A stretch of 64,000 bases of DNA from Lonicera japonica (Eukaryota > Streptophyta > Magnoliopsida > Dipsacales > Caprifoliaceae), in assembly GCA_021464415.1 (NCBI GenBank), contig CM038467.1:26403748-26467747 (forward strand). The letters are read 5' to 3'. Made by a program: the position numbers and the translations under genes. Numbering within the stretch: the stretch's first letter is position 1; the number at the start of each line of letters is the position of its first letter. Below are positions 13,850 to 25,200 of this stretch, one piece after another. Under the pieces are notes generated by a model. That model was not told where the DNA came from, ran no database searches, and saw nothing but the letters and a program-made list of their open reading frames with translations.

Positions 13850-14250
13850 CAGCTCCCTGAAGACTAGCCTTGCCATCGTCATTCACATACACTGAGGGTG
13901 CAGAGGGTATATGCACTGAGGGTATCGACAAGAAGACCAGAATAGCTCCCCGAAGACTAGCCTCACCATTATCGTTCGCACATATTGAGGGTGTCGAGGG
14001 TACATCTACTGAGGGTATCGACAAGAAGACCCGAACAGCTCCCTGAAGAATAGCCTCACTATTATTGTTCGCATACACTGAGGGTGCAGAGGGTATATGC
14101 ACTGAGGGTTTCGAAAAAAAGACCAGAACAGCTCCCCGAAGACTAGCCTCACCATCGTCGTTCGCACATATTGAGGGTGTCAGGGTACATCTATTGAGGG
14201 TATCGACAAGAAGACCCGAATAGCTCTCTAAAGACTAGCCTCTCCATTTA
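13850..14250 (+). repeat. 93-bp tandem array with alternating A/B units
   Basis: The phrase AGCTCCC.GAAGACTAGCCT recurs about every 93 bases (near 13850, 13943, 14037, 14130, 14224). Odd and even units differ: one carries GTGCAGAGGGTATATGCACT, the other GTGTCGAGGGTACATCTACT. The array therefore behaves as a 186-bp dimer repeat. A reading frame on the minus strand through it encodes matching peptide repeats and is a by-product. Confidence 0.8.
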
Positions 14251-14994
14251 TCATTCGCACTGAAAATGTCCTACCCACATCACCACGACCATGTTGTTGT
14301 CCTATCAGCAGAACCAAAAAATCCTGAAGGTAGAATCAAGTCAATTAATTGGTTTAGCAACTGAAAGCCCCCGCCTCTCTCAGAAATCAAGTCTTTCCAC
14401 ACCCACTCATAAAAATGCAGAACATCGGTAAGCCTCCTGAGACTGTGGGTATGAGCAAAAACAGTAAACTCGGATGGATTTTGACAAGCCCGAGAATCAA
14501 GAAGAAGAGAACAGCTTGTCAAAGATAGAAGCATGAAGCAAGATCAGCAGAATCCCAAGACAGAAGCACGCCATTTATCTTGTGACCGATATCACCTTAC
14601 ATTCACTCACTGATTGACCGAAAATTAATATTTGCCCTTTTCAGTGTTGCTACATTCTCGAAAAATGGTCGGTCTTGCATGCATACATCTGCACTTAGAT
14701 AATTTCAAGTAGTGTAACATACTTCATAAATTAGGCAACTCAAGATTCGAAACCTTTTCAAAATTAAGTTTTTAAAATGATGATGTGGTGATTTAAGAAG
14801 TATGCGAATACTTGAAATTTAGGGAAGCATGGCATAAGCATTTGCATAGTGCATACACATGAATACTTGCATAAGTGTACCACACACTAGTCCAAGAGCA
14901 CATAGGCACTAAGTTCCATGGCCTACCAGACAGGCTTCACCACCGCATCATGGTATATACCTCGATAATTAGTCACACCACCATCACCGACCAG

Positions 14995-15515
14995 ATAGTC
15001 ATGATAAGATCACATGCCCTCCCAGAGAGGCAAAACACAATCACATGTCCTCCTAGAGAGTCAAATCACTTTACAAGCCCTCCTAGAGAGGCAAATCACT
15101 TCATAAAGTCTCCCAGATCACTTCACAAAGTCTCCCAGAGAGGTGAATCACTTCACAAAGTCTCCCAGAAAGGCGAATCAAATTCCAAGCCCTTTATACA
15201 GGCAAATCAAATCTCAAACCCTTTCTACAGGCGCCAATCAAATCTCAAGCCCTTTGTACAGGCACCAATCCAATCCTAAGCCCTTTCTACAGTCACCAAT
15301 TCAAAGCCCTTTCTATAGGCACCAATCCAAGCCCTTTCTACAGGAAAATCTAAGCCCTTTCTACAGGCACCAATCCAAAGCCATTTCCACAGGCACCAAT
15401 TCAAAGCCCTTTCTATAGGCACCAATCTAATCCAAACCCTTTCTATAGGCACCAATCCAATCCAAGCCCTTTTCACAGGCACATACTAAAGCCCTTCCTA
15501 CAGGCAAACTCAAGC
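14995..15515 (+). repeat. Two short tandem arrays (about 33-bp and 24-30-bp units)
   Basis: From about 14995 to 15180 a unit with GAGAGGCAAATCACTTCA recurs. From about 15188 to 15515 a unit AAGCCCTTTCTACAGGCACC recurs about a dozen times with variable spacers. Both lie in the non-coding interior of the LTR element. Confidence 0.8.
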
Positions 15516-16344
15516 CTTCTCCAAAACCAAAAAGCCCCCCTTTTGAGAGGATATCAGAGAAAAATAGAGAGAAAGACTGGAATGAGAAAATTTCGTAAAA
15601 ACGCAAGGAACAAGCCCCTACAAAAAGGACTTTTGGCCTAGCTTCTCCTCGCCTAAGAAGTCTTCAAGATACGCTTCCAAAGGTTCTCGGACCGAAAATC
15701 ACAAACACAGCACGACGATGTCAAATGCGAACTTCCAAAGTAAACATTCTCAAAATTGCGAGGACGATGATGCTCAGAAAACCTGACAAAGTGAGAGAAA
15801 ATAAAGTGGGTACAAGAAAAAATTGAAAGAGTAGAAAAGAGGATAAATCCCATAATGCCAAAAGAAAAGAATATTGAAAAAAACAGAAAAAGAAAAAAGA
15901 TGGCAGCGAAAGCCACACCAAGAGTGACAGCTAGGCTAAAAAGTCCAGGGCTACATCTTGGGTGAGGAAGGCTGCTGACCCTGCGAAAAAAAAAAGAAAA
16001 AAAACAAATAAGCTGCATCAAAAATATTTTAATCAATCAAGGAGGAATAAGGGCATCGAAAAACAAAAAATGATGCAGGCACAAAAAATTCTTCTCTCGC
16101 GAAGTCAGGAAACAATAGGCAGAATCGCACTCTAGTGACAAGAGAAAAAATGCCACAGAAGCTGAGCAAGAGGCAAAGTCCAAAATTCATACACGAGGTT
16201 CAAGAACAGAGAGAACGTAACTCGATCATCTCTCAAGAAGAAAGAGGCCAGCCAAAAGTACTTCTTTTCAAAAAAAAAAAAATATATCACACCAGAACTC
16301 TCTCTTTATATCTTCTCAGAGACTCTCACCTCCTCAGCATCAAC

Positions 16345-16575
16345 TCTCAACCATTATTCTAACCAGCAGGAATTCTCATTTTCGTAGCAGATCATCAACC
16401 CGCACATCAACCATTATCCATGCTAGTAGCAGTTCTCATATCCCCAGCAGATCACCAACCCTCAACCTTTATCCTAACAAGTAGGAATTCTCATCTCCCC
16501 AGCAGGCCATCAATCATTATACCATCAATTCTTAGCCAGCATACAATCAATCATCATATCCCCAGCAAACATACA
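16345..16575 (+). repeat. Degenerate repeats with CCCAGCAG core
   Basis: Several imperfect copies of a unit of about 50-70 bp containing GGAATTCTCAT and CCCAGCAG precede the 40-bp array. Confidence 0.5.
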
Positions 16576-16610
16576 CCATACTAGAATTTATGAAAGAACA
16601 ATCCCACACA

Positions 16611-17790
16611 GTCCGTTAAAGCAGGGGCTCACCCTCTACATGGTTCACAAGTCCGTTAAAGCAAGGGCTCACCCTCTACACGGTTCATAAGCACGGTTCA
16701 CAGGTCCGTTAAAGCAGGGGCTCACCCTCTACACGGTTCACAAGTCCGTTAAAGAAGGGGCTCACCCTCTACACGGTTCACAAGCACGGTTCACACAGTC
16801 CGTTAAAGCAGGGGCTCACCCTCTACACGGTTCACAAGCACGGTTCACAAGTCCGTTAAAGCAGGGGCTCATCCTCTACACGGTTCACAAGCACGGTTCC
16901 CAAATTTCCGTTAAGGCAGGGGCCCACCCTCTACACGATTCTCAAATCCCGTTAAGGCAGGGGTTCACCCTCTACACGGTTCTCAAATCCCGTTAAGGCA
17001 GGGGCTCACCCTCTACACGGTTCTCAAACCCGTTAAGGTAGGGGCTCACCCTCTACACGGTTCCTAATCCCGTTAAGGTAGGGGCTCAGCCTCTATACGG
17101 TTCCCAATCCCGTTAAGGCAGGGGCTCACCCTCTACACGGTTCTCAATCTCGTTAAGGCAGGGGCTCACCCTCTACACGGTTCTCAAACCCGTTAAGGCA
17201 GGGGCTCACCCTCTACACGGTTCCCAATCCCGTTAAGGTAGGGGCTCACTCTCTACACGGTTCTCAAATCCCGTTAAGGCAGGGGCTCACCCTCTACACG
17301 GTTCCCAATCCCGTTAAGGCAGGGGCTTACCCTCTACACGGTTCTCAAATTTCATTAAGGAAGGGGCTCACCCTCTACACGGTTTCCAATCCCGTTAAGG
17401 CAGGGGCTCACCCTCTACACGGTTCCCAATCCCGTTAAGGAAGGGGCTCACCCTCTACACGGTTCTCAAATCCCGTTAAAGTAGGGGCTCACCCTCTACA
17501 CGGTTCCCAATCCCGTTAAGGCAGGGGCTCACCCTCTACACGGTTCTCCCAATCCCGTTAAAGCAGGGGCTCACCCTCTACACGGTTTCCAATCCCGTTA
17601 AAGCATGGGCTCACCCTTTACACGGTTTCCAATCCCGTTAAAGCAGGGGCTCACCCTCTACACGGTTCTCAATCCTGATAACGCAAGGGCTCACCCTCTA
17701 CACAGTTTCCAATCCCGTTAAAGCAGGAGCTCACCCTCTACAAGGTTTCCAATCCTGTTAATGCAGGGGTTCACCCTCTATCACACTTCG
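16611..17790 (+). repeat. 40-bp tandem array, nearly 30 units
   Basis: A unit containing CCCGTTAAGGCAGGGGCTCA and CCCTCTACACGGTTC repeats with a 40-bp period across about 1.18 kb. The first units (to about 16900) are longer variants with an added AGCACGGTTCACA. It lies just before the polypurine stretch and the 3' LTR. There are no unique spacers, so it is not a CRISPR array. Confidence 0.95.
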
Positions 17791-18024
17791 CTAAAGCAGG
17801 GGGCTCACCCCTCTACGTGGATCACACATCACAGCAAGGCACATAACTTGTTCCAAAAATCGCCAATCCATCCCAAGAAGAGATATATGCAGCATAGCAC
17901 AGCATCATTTGCATTGCATTGTTTTCAAAATATCACTTGTGATTCATGCGAGCGTCACAAAATGATGCGTTCTTGTTATCGTCCTGGTTTCTTTGCTTTT
18001 CAAAGAACCCAGGCCGAGAGGGTT

Positions 18025-20072
18025 TGTGAACACCTCATTTTGCGACCCCCGCAAAAATTCTAATTTTTCAAAGAAATGAGCACGCATGCATGCACGAGTA
18101 TTTCTAGATGCATATATCATGTACATGGGATACATGTCAAAGAAGAAAGCCGAAAGGACCCCGGATGAGGAGTTAGAGAATTATCGAAAATTATCGGAAT
18201 CGAAAACCGTCAAAACTCCTGGAAACTTGTGAAAGGAGAGTTACGCATTTCGGATCATCCTCAAACTTTGAGAGTTGTTAGCCATTACCATGAGGAGTAG
18301 CATACTCAAAAATAAGCTCAATCCGACACTCGGATCTCCGAAAATTCAGAAAATCATGAGTTAGATTCGGGTGGTCAAATGGAGGTCTTCTCGAAATTAA
18401 AATGGTTTGAAGTTTGGTAAGTGGATAGGCCTTATTGTGGGGAAGAACATATTCTAAATTCAGCTTTGTTGGACATGGGTTCCTCAAGAATCAATTTATC
18501 TATCGTGCAATTCTAGTCGAAATGTCCTTCGTAGAAAATTAAAATAAATAGTGGCCTTCCCAAATTCTGATCGACCTCAAATTTGGACACAAGCTAGAAA
18601 ACATTTGGAGGGAAAATATATCAAAAAATCAGCATAATCCAACGGTTGTAAGTTCAATTGTCGAGATTGTTGTACGCAAGTATATTTCCTACGCGGGAAC
18701 AAACTCTTTGTACCAAGCCAAGGAGACTGAGTCCTTCCCAAACTCCGATCGTCTCCAATTTTTTATAGACTCTATAAGACTTATATTGACAATACATATC
18801 CAAAATTCAGCATGATCCAACGGTTAGAACCTTACTTGTCGTGCAAACAAGGGACCTTGTCTACAACAAGTACCTTTCCTACGCGGACACAAACTCTTCG
18901 TACCAATCAGAACGAAAGGGAACCTTACCGAAATCTGATCGACCTGAAATTTTTTCACGATCTAGAAGACTTCTATTCCCAACACATATCCAAAAATCAG
19001 GATGATCCAACGGTGGGAAGGTTTCGAGATAAGCCCCAAGAGTCCTAGTTGCAATCTCTTTTCTTGCTCTCCAAGTATTTTTTCAACTATAAATAGACCC
19101 CCCCTCCATTCATTATTTTCATCAACAATCAAGGGGATTTCCTGGTACACACTAAAAGATCCTTATTATCTCCATCCAAGGAGGCTCGGGTATAATTTTC
19201 TCTCTCTTCTTTTATTTATTCGTCAGTTTTATAATTTATATTCTTGTCTGCATAATTTCTATCACTCGATAGCTTTTCAAAACCCTTTTTCAAATTGTTT
19301 TTCAAAACTAAAGGCGTATAACAAACCCTAATCCAATTCCAAAATAATATTATTACTTTCTTACTTTTTCAAAAGCCTGGATTAGCGGTATTGTTATACG
19401 AAGGAATCGATAATCTCTATATATCCAATCTAACTCATAGATTGCGGTGTATATGTGATGAATACTCGATGATGAGAGCACTACTGCCATCTATACCGGT
19501 TTAATCAATAGACTATGGTATACGATCGGTCAACTCGCCTCATATCATATCGAGTATAAGATTCCACATTGAATCAGTTTCCGAAAAGCCCAATGCTTTA
19601 CAAAATCACTTGTTTCACTGCATCTATTATTATCAAACTATATTTTTTAAATCAAACACGCACACTTATTTTCAAAATCATGGGGGAACTAGGAAACACA
19701 TCGTTTTCATCCCATCCCCAAAATCCCGGTTTTTAAGGCAATCATGAAAAGCTGTAAAGTAATAGCAATAGCATGCAAGAATTGAATTATAACACACGCA
19801 TATCCTACTCAAGAGATCGAAAGGGCGAATTGGGTGCCTAACACATTCCCGATTCATAACTTAATCTCCGAACCTTCGAATAAATTGGTTTCGCATACAC
19901 TGTGTATAAGAGGATATTTAGTCCATAAATACGTCTCTTTTACACAAACTTTTTTTGTTTGTTTAGTAAAACAAACTGGCGACTCTTATTCTTTTCAAAA
20001 TCGATTTTCAAAGCAACAAACGGAATCGCCGCCCACGGGGACCCCCGGGCGTCGAGAACGCGGGTTCTCACA
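18025..20072 (+). repeat. 3' LTR of the 9.9-kb element
   Basis: It begins TGTGAACACC after the purine-rich CCGAGAGGGTT and ends TTCTCACA, followed by the ACCTC target duplication. Small differences from the 5' LTR are scattered along its length. Confidence 0.9.
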
Positions 20073-20417
20073 ACCTCTTGCGGAATATAACAACCAACTA
20101 ATTCGTAGCATACTCAGTAACTTTTTGCCGAGTTTAGTGACTCAATTCAATATCAAGTTGTCGAATTCGTAGTGTTCAATAACCAATGTATGGCCGAGTA
20201 GTGTTAAATCGGTTTTGTATTTTATCCAAGTGAAAGTTAATTTGGTGTTTTATTTTTTATGATTAGGTGTATTTATTGTAATTTTATGTAATCAGTCAAA
20301 TCCCTAATTTTGCAATCACAACACCAAATATTCGGTATTTTAGCTACCCTTATAAAAATAACCTTGTCTCAAATTTGTGGCGTCCTAGCTACAAAGAGGG
20401 GTGTATATAATATCACC

Positions 20418-20520
20418 ATAACCCACTTGGTAGTTATTTGGTGTTTGGCTGGATTATTTCTTGGTTTAGAAAGGTTTAGAAAGCAGCATTGTAGGTATTT
20501 TATGTCATTTTAGGCATTTA
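20418..20520 (+). repeat. Distal end of the old repeat unit, copy 1
   Basis: ACTTGGTAGTTATTTGGTGTT...AAAGCAGCATT aligns with 40203-40262 in copy 2. It resumes the unit interrupted at 9713. Confidence 0.55.
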
Positions 20521-20637
20521 ATTATGTGTGTAGGGCAGATATAGTAGGTTTTTAATGGGCGATTTTGGATCTATTCACATGTTTTAATAGTCTATCCACC
20601 GTTGGATTGTGCTACCATCAAGAATTCTTGAGGGACG

Positions 20638-20765
20638 TAAGGTGACTTATCTAGTGTGATTATCATGTATTAGTTAAGAATGTGTGGTCCGTGTCAAATT
20701 CATTCTTATCAAAATCATTATACGAAGTTTATGAGTAATTGCGAGATTGGAGTGTCATTGCTCGG
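20638..20765 (+). repeat. Dispersed repeat, also at 25105-25215
   Basis: CTAGTGTG..TA.CATGTATTAGTTA, ATGAGTAATTGC.AGATTGGA and TGTCATT are shared with the intron sequence at 25105-25215 in the same orientation. Family unknown. Confidence 0.55.
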
Positions 20766-21773
20766 ATTCAGGTAAATATCTTCGTGTAGTATAACTCATA
20801 TGCTATCATAACAGACGCATGTAATCTTTAGTCATCACGGCCTCTTTTTCGACACAAAAGCTTGAGATGTTTTGTGGCCGATAGGCTATTCCTTTATCAA
20901 TTTGGTAAAAAATTATATATGCATGTTTCGGCGTTTGCGTGGGTGAGGGAGAGAGAAATCGTTCCTCTTGTTGAAAGATCAAGCCATTGCGTTGAGAGGA
21001 CAAATATTAGAAAAGGATTTCGAGTGTGGCCAGTATTCGTCCGTCGTTTTTCATATCAATGACAAACGGGTCTTCATGTACTCCAAAAAATTTCTATGGA
21101 AATTAAAGAAAAAATAAGAACATCTATCACCCGTATCTTTTCCAATATCTTAAAGCACACGTTAAGAATTCATTAATAAAAAAGAATAAGGTCCTGGTAA
21201 AAAAAAACTATTTGTGTATGTAGAACTAACTCCAAGAAGTAAATAGGAATGACTTTATTACTTGATCTTATCAATTGTAATAATGTTGATAACTGGAGTA
21301 CAAAAACTATCACACCTTCTTTAGCATACACCAACAAGATCAAACTAACCAAATGGGACCAGTTTGTTAAGTTTTTTAGTAGAAACTCAATCTGTTTTCG
21401 TACAAACATTTTACATAAATTGATGTGGCACCAATCAAATAAACTTGAGAGCTGACCCTGGAGGGAGCTGGATACAATTTCTTCAACTCTACTCTAAAGT
21501 AAACGCTGAGTGACGAAAAAAAATCATGGAATCTTTATCATTTAAGATGTTCAATTTTTATGTAGAATCAAATTGTGGAAAGGCAAATCTAGATGTAACC
21601 AAAATTTTGTATCGACGTATTCAAAACACCAATTTCTGAATATTGGATTGCCATTCGGACAATTAGTATAGGATGTGTCCCTAGCTACTTCCCTCAGCAA
21701 ATGTTCTTCCAGTAGGTTGCCACCTAGTCGATTGTTTGAAAGAAAAGGATTCTCACTTCTCTCCAAATCCACA

Positions 21774-21880
21774 GGGAAAATCATTTCCTTTCGGTACTAA
21801 AATTTTATCTTCCCTCCAAAATTATCCAGAGGGAAAATCATTTCCTTTCGGTACTAAAATTTTCTCTTCCCTCCAAAACT
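21774..21880. repeat. 57-bp tandem duplication
   Basis: GGGAAAATCATTTCCTTTCG with about 30 following bases occurs at 21774 and again at 21831, nearly identical, just downstream of the fusion gene. No other structure is recognised in 21060-22200. Confidence 0.85.
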
Positions 21881-22210
21881 TTCAAAAGCCGTGTTAAAGT
21901 GAGTTTAGCAAATTGTTCAAAGAAACACAGAAATGCACTTCTGTAAGTACTAACAAAACAAAACATCATCAAACAAAAACTAGAAATAAAGTAGGAGTTC
22001 CTCTCACAACACAATTATAACACCCATATAAAGTTTTCCCATTAAAAGAATATGTTTTCCCATCAACACTTTCAATTTTTCTATGATCCCTTTTTCTTTT
22101 CCTCCCTTAATTTTCTGAGGCTTACTATTAAAGTTTCTGTATTCATCAAACTGTCTTTATGACGAGCTCTATATATACAGTACACGCAACTCGCACATTC
22201 TCGCGATACA

Positions 22211-22246
22211 TCATTTTCTGCCCCATTGAAAGCAGAAACAACAACC
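22211..22246 (-). CDS. Exon 5: RIN4-type C-terminal lipidation tail
   Basis: Acceptor TTTTCTGCAG|GG. The exon encodes GCCFCFQWGRK and a TGA stop. RIN4 homologues end with the same CCxC..WGRK pattern, where the cysteines are acylated and anchor the protein to the plasma membrane. Preservation of this 11-residue exon with correct splice signals argues that the RIN4 part has been under selection. Confidence 0.8.
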   Translation of the reverse strand, partial: GCCFCFQWGRK

Positions 22247-25200
22247 CTGCAGAAAATAAAATGAGATCAATAAAAGGAAATTATAAGCCTGCAATCTTTT
22301 GAAGAGCATCCACAATGGGTAATAGCATAAACTTGAAAAAAGAAATCCTATATGGGTTTTAGAGTAGATATATGGTACATGACTATAAATAGTTAATAGT
22401 TGTATAGCAAACTTTAGGCCTTGTCTGGTTCGGAGTGAAATTTGGCATTGTGTGTATCCGTTCATATTTTTACATGAACAAAGAATTAATGAACCAATAT
22501 ACATATATATATATATATGAACAGAGAATTAGTATAAACAATATGGATAGACATCAATGACATACCTTTGAATTTTCCTTTCGATCACCTCGGTTGGGAC
22601 CAAGTGAAGACTTTGTTGGAGTTAGAGGTACCCTTCCTGCATTATTTCTCTCCTCTCTTAATTTATTGAATACACTCGTGTAAGCTTCAGCTGATGCTGG
22701 ATCAATTTCATCCCAATCTCCAAATCTTGGAACAGCTGGTCCACTGTGATCAAGCTGCCAAATCACAGAGAATGCACATTATGCCCATAAAGATGCCATT
22801 ACAATTCATCCAATCTCAAACAGATTTTATTGAAGATATCCACCAACGATACATGTGCGCGCGCTTGAGAGAGAGAGAGAGAAGGGGGGGGGGGGAATAG
22901 GCGATGGATCAACCAGGCAGATATGTGCCAACATCTGGCTACCTCAGAAAACTTGATGAATGGTAAATATGTCTATTTGAACCTTACAATCCAGCCTAGA
23001 ACTCCTAAGCAATTTTTTGTTGGAAATGTCATATTAGGTGAGGCTACCGGTCACTGCCCAGCAACTAAGTCAATCTAATGCTCTGTTCGGTAGGAGGTAA
23101 AAGTGGAGCAAAGGATCAATTTCCCATTGTTTGGCGTAAGTGTTGCACCTCACAAGACTTGTAAACGGGCTAGGTGCTACTGTGGAGAATCACGCTAAGT
23201 TCTACTTGGTATACCGAGGAAAGAAAAACAGCCACAAAAGCACAAACAATAGAGAAATGAGAAAAACAACCAACATTTTCACAAGATGGAAGTTACCGTG
23301 GTGTTAGCGTAAAAGCCACTAATCCACCCATGATGATAGTTTCTATTGATTATAGGAACGAAGGAGTAATCACAAGCACTCAAGCAAAACTCACCAAAAT
23401 TTAGCTCTCAGATAGTGAATCTAACTATTTTACCAAATTTCAAGTTATAAGACAAATGGCCTAAAATAAAATTGCACTATATGCAAAAATCTGCCCAGGC
23501 CCACGATCAATCATGAATGACCGGAAAAATGGTGACCCAATTTCTTCAGTAAGAAGGAAAAATCAAAGGAACGCGAAGTGGAGGGATGCTCTTCTTTCCA
23601 TATCCATCAATCCATTCCCTTTAAAAGTTGGAGGAGAAGCAGAAGGAATAACCAAAGATAAACAACAATTGTGCATAAAGCCCTTCAAACCGCTCTTATG
23701 AAAAGCCCTTATTTTTTATTTTTTTTACTTTTTACTTGCAACTCTTTCTTCCTTTCTTTTTCCACTGTGTAGCAAATAAGGGGAAGTTTATCCCTCCTAT
23801 TTCCATCTCTCTAACTTTTCCGTCCTTCCAAATGAAGCATAAGCGTCTCCAAGCAGTGATTTATAGAGCACTCGTTGGGAGAGAATAGCTACAGCAAGCG
23901 ATATCTAATTTGACATGCTCTTCACTGAGTTTTCCATTCTTGAACTCAATCCTGTGGACCCAATTGTTTGCTCAAGACTTTGAGGCGTTGTCTATATAAT
24001 TTCTTAAACTTATTTCACTCACTTCTAAACTTTCACGAACCAAAAATTGAATAAAGTGGAAAGGAAAGCAAGTTCCAAGAACAGAAATAAGGAGAAAACA
24101 ACCCCTGCTTGATAGAATCCAAAAGACTCTATTCACCAACCACTTGATTGCTAAGAAAGGAAACTAGATATATTTTACCAGGTTGTGGTTCATCATGGTA
24201 ATAACCTAAGTTTTCCATTTCTTTTCCTAGGTTTCACAATTATTCATAGGTAATAGTTGTGTGTGCGTATGCACGCTAGAAATTGCACAAAGGATAATTT
24301 AGGGAGACACAAGCTCATAACATTATGTCCCCACCAATGTATGGGTGCCATATTGGCATGTTGCTCCTTTGGGTCAGATAAGTGATCTTCCCTAGAAAAA
24401 GGAATCATAAGCAAATTTGCAGAAGAGATAATGAGAGAGATAAAAAAATTACATTTTCGTCATCATGAGTAGCTGGTCTTGATTGGGATCTTCCAGGAAT
24501 GGTGGGAGCTACCCCATGGCTACCTTCAGGTGAACCCTTTCTTCCCCACGTGAGAGGAGAAACTCCGCTGTCTTTGTTTACAACTCTCGCACGGTAATTT
24601 GGGTGTAGTGGCGACCGTTGTATGCTGTGATCAAACCCCATACTCTGCCGTGTGGCCCACTTAGATCCATCAACGGTGCTTATACTCCTGGCTAGAAGAG
24701 GAGGTGAATCGACGGTGGCGTTTTGGCCTATGGCATCCTGGCATAATGGAGAATCAGTTGCTCTCCTCAGGTCACCTTGTTCTTGGCTAGGACTTCGTTC
24801 ATGTCTTGATTTTAGTATATTTGGACCTTTAGGTGTTTCGGATTCGGAGTTGCTGCTTCCGGGCCCCAGACCACCGTGTTGTTCATGCTCTGAGCTTACC
24901 ACCACCTCTGGTGCCTTGTAGCCCTTTGGGTCTTCGCTATGAGGTGAACTAGAATTGGCTTTGAGATCATTTGGCTTCCTCTTTGCACTACTTCTACCGT
25001 TACTTGCTTCCGATTGCTCCTACAAGAAGAATAAGGAGCCGAGTCAGTGAAAATACACAAGAACCAATAATTCTAGAGGGACATATGCAATTGACGTAAA
25101 AGATTGAGATATCTAGTGTGGCTACCATGTATTAGTTATAATGGTGGTCCATATGAAATTCATCCTTATAACTACATATTCTAACCGATGAGTAATTGCA

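Larger units (their letters stand above)
10166..20072 (+). mobile_element. Non-autonomous LTR retrotransposon (LARD-like, 9,907 bp)
   Basis: Two LTRs of about 2,045 bp (10166-12210, 18025-20072) begin TGTGAACACC and end TTCTCACA, and are nearly identical by eye. The whole is flanked by the perfect 5-bp duplication ACCTC (10161-10165, 20073-20077). The 5.8-kb interior has a primer site next to the 5' LTR but no protease, reverse transcriptase or integrase reading frame. It holds only a decayed gag-like start near 13354 and several tandem arrays. Primer-site sequence, LTR length and tandem arrays before the 3' LTR all recall the Tat/Ogre branch of Ty3/gypsy (inference). It must rely on enzymes encoded elsewhere. 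The high LTR similarity suggests fairly recent insertion. Confidence 0.9.
9714..20417. mobile_element. TIR DNA element, split by a 9.9-kb LTR element
   Basis: The left end (9714: GGTGATGTCATATACACC) and the reverse complement of the right end (20417: GGTGATATTATATACACC) match, with similarity continuing for about 40 bases (both read TTT.TAGCT.G.AC.CCA further in). Flanks are ATAACCTATTG on the left and ATAACCCACTTG on the right, an imperfect 10-12 bp target duplication. The homologous unit at 40.2 kb reads straight through. Without the nested retroelement the transposon is only about 800 bp and has no transposase, so it is non-autonomous. The duplication length suggests a Mutator-like origin. 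Confidence 0.6.

Noticed and set aside
13725..14102. 125-codon frame with repeated peptide on the minus strand
   Set aside because: It runs through the 93-bp tandem array inside a non-coding LTR element, so the repeated peptide is a by-product.
16611..17790. Regular repeats that look like a CRISPR array
   Set aside because: Units are directly adjacent with no unique spacers and lie in a plant LTR element; it is a satellite-like tandem array.
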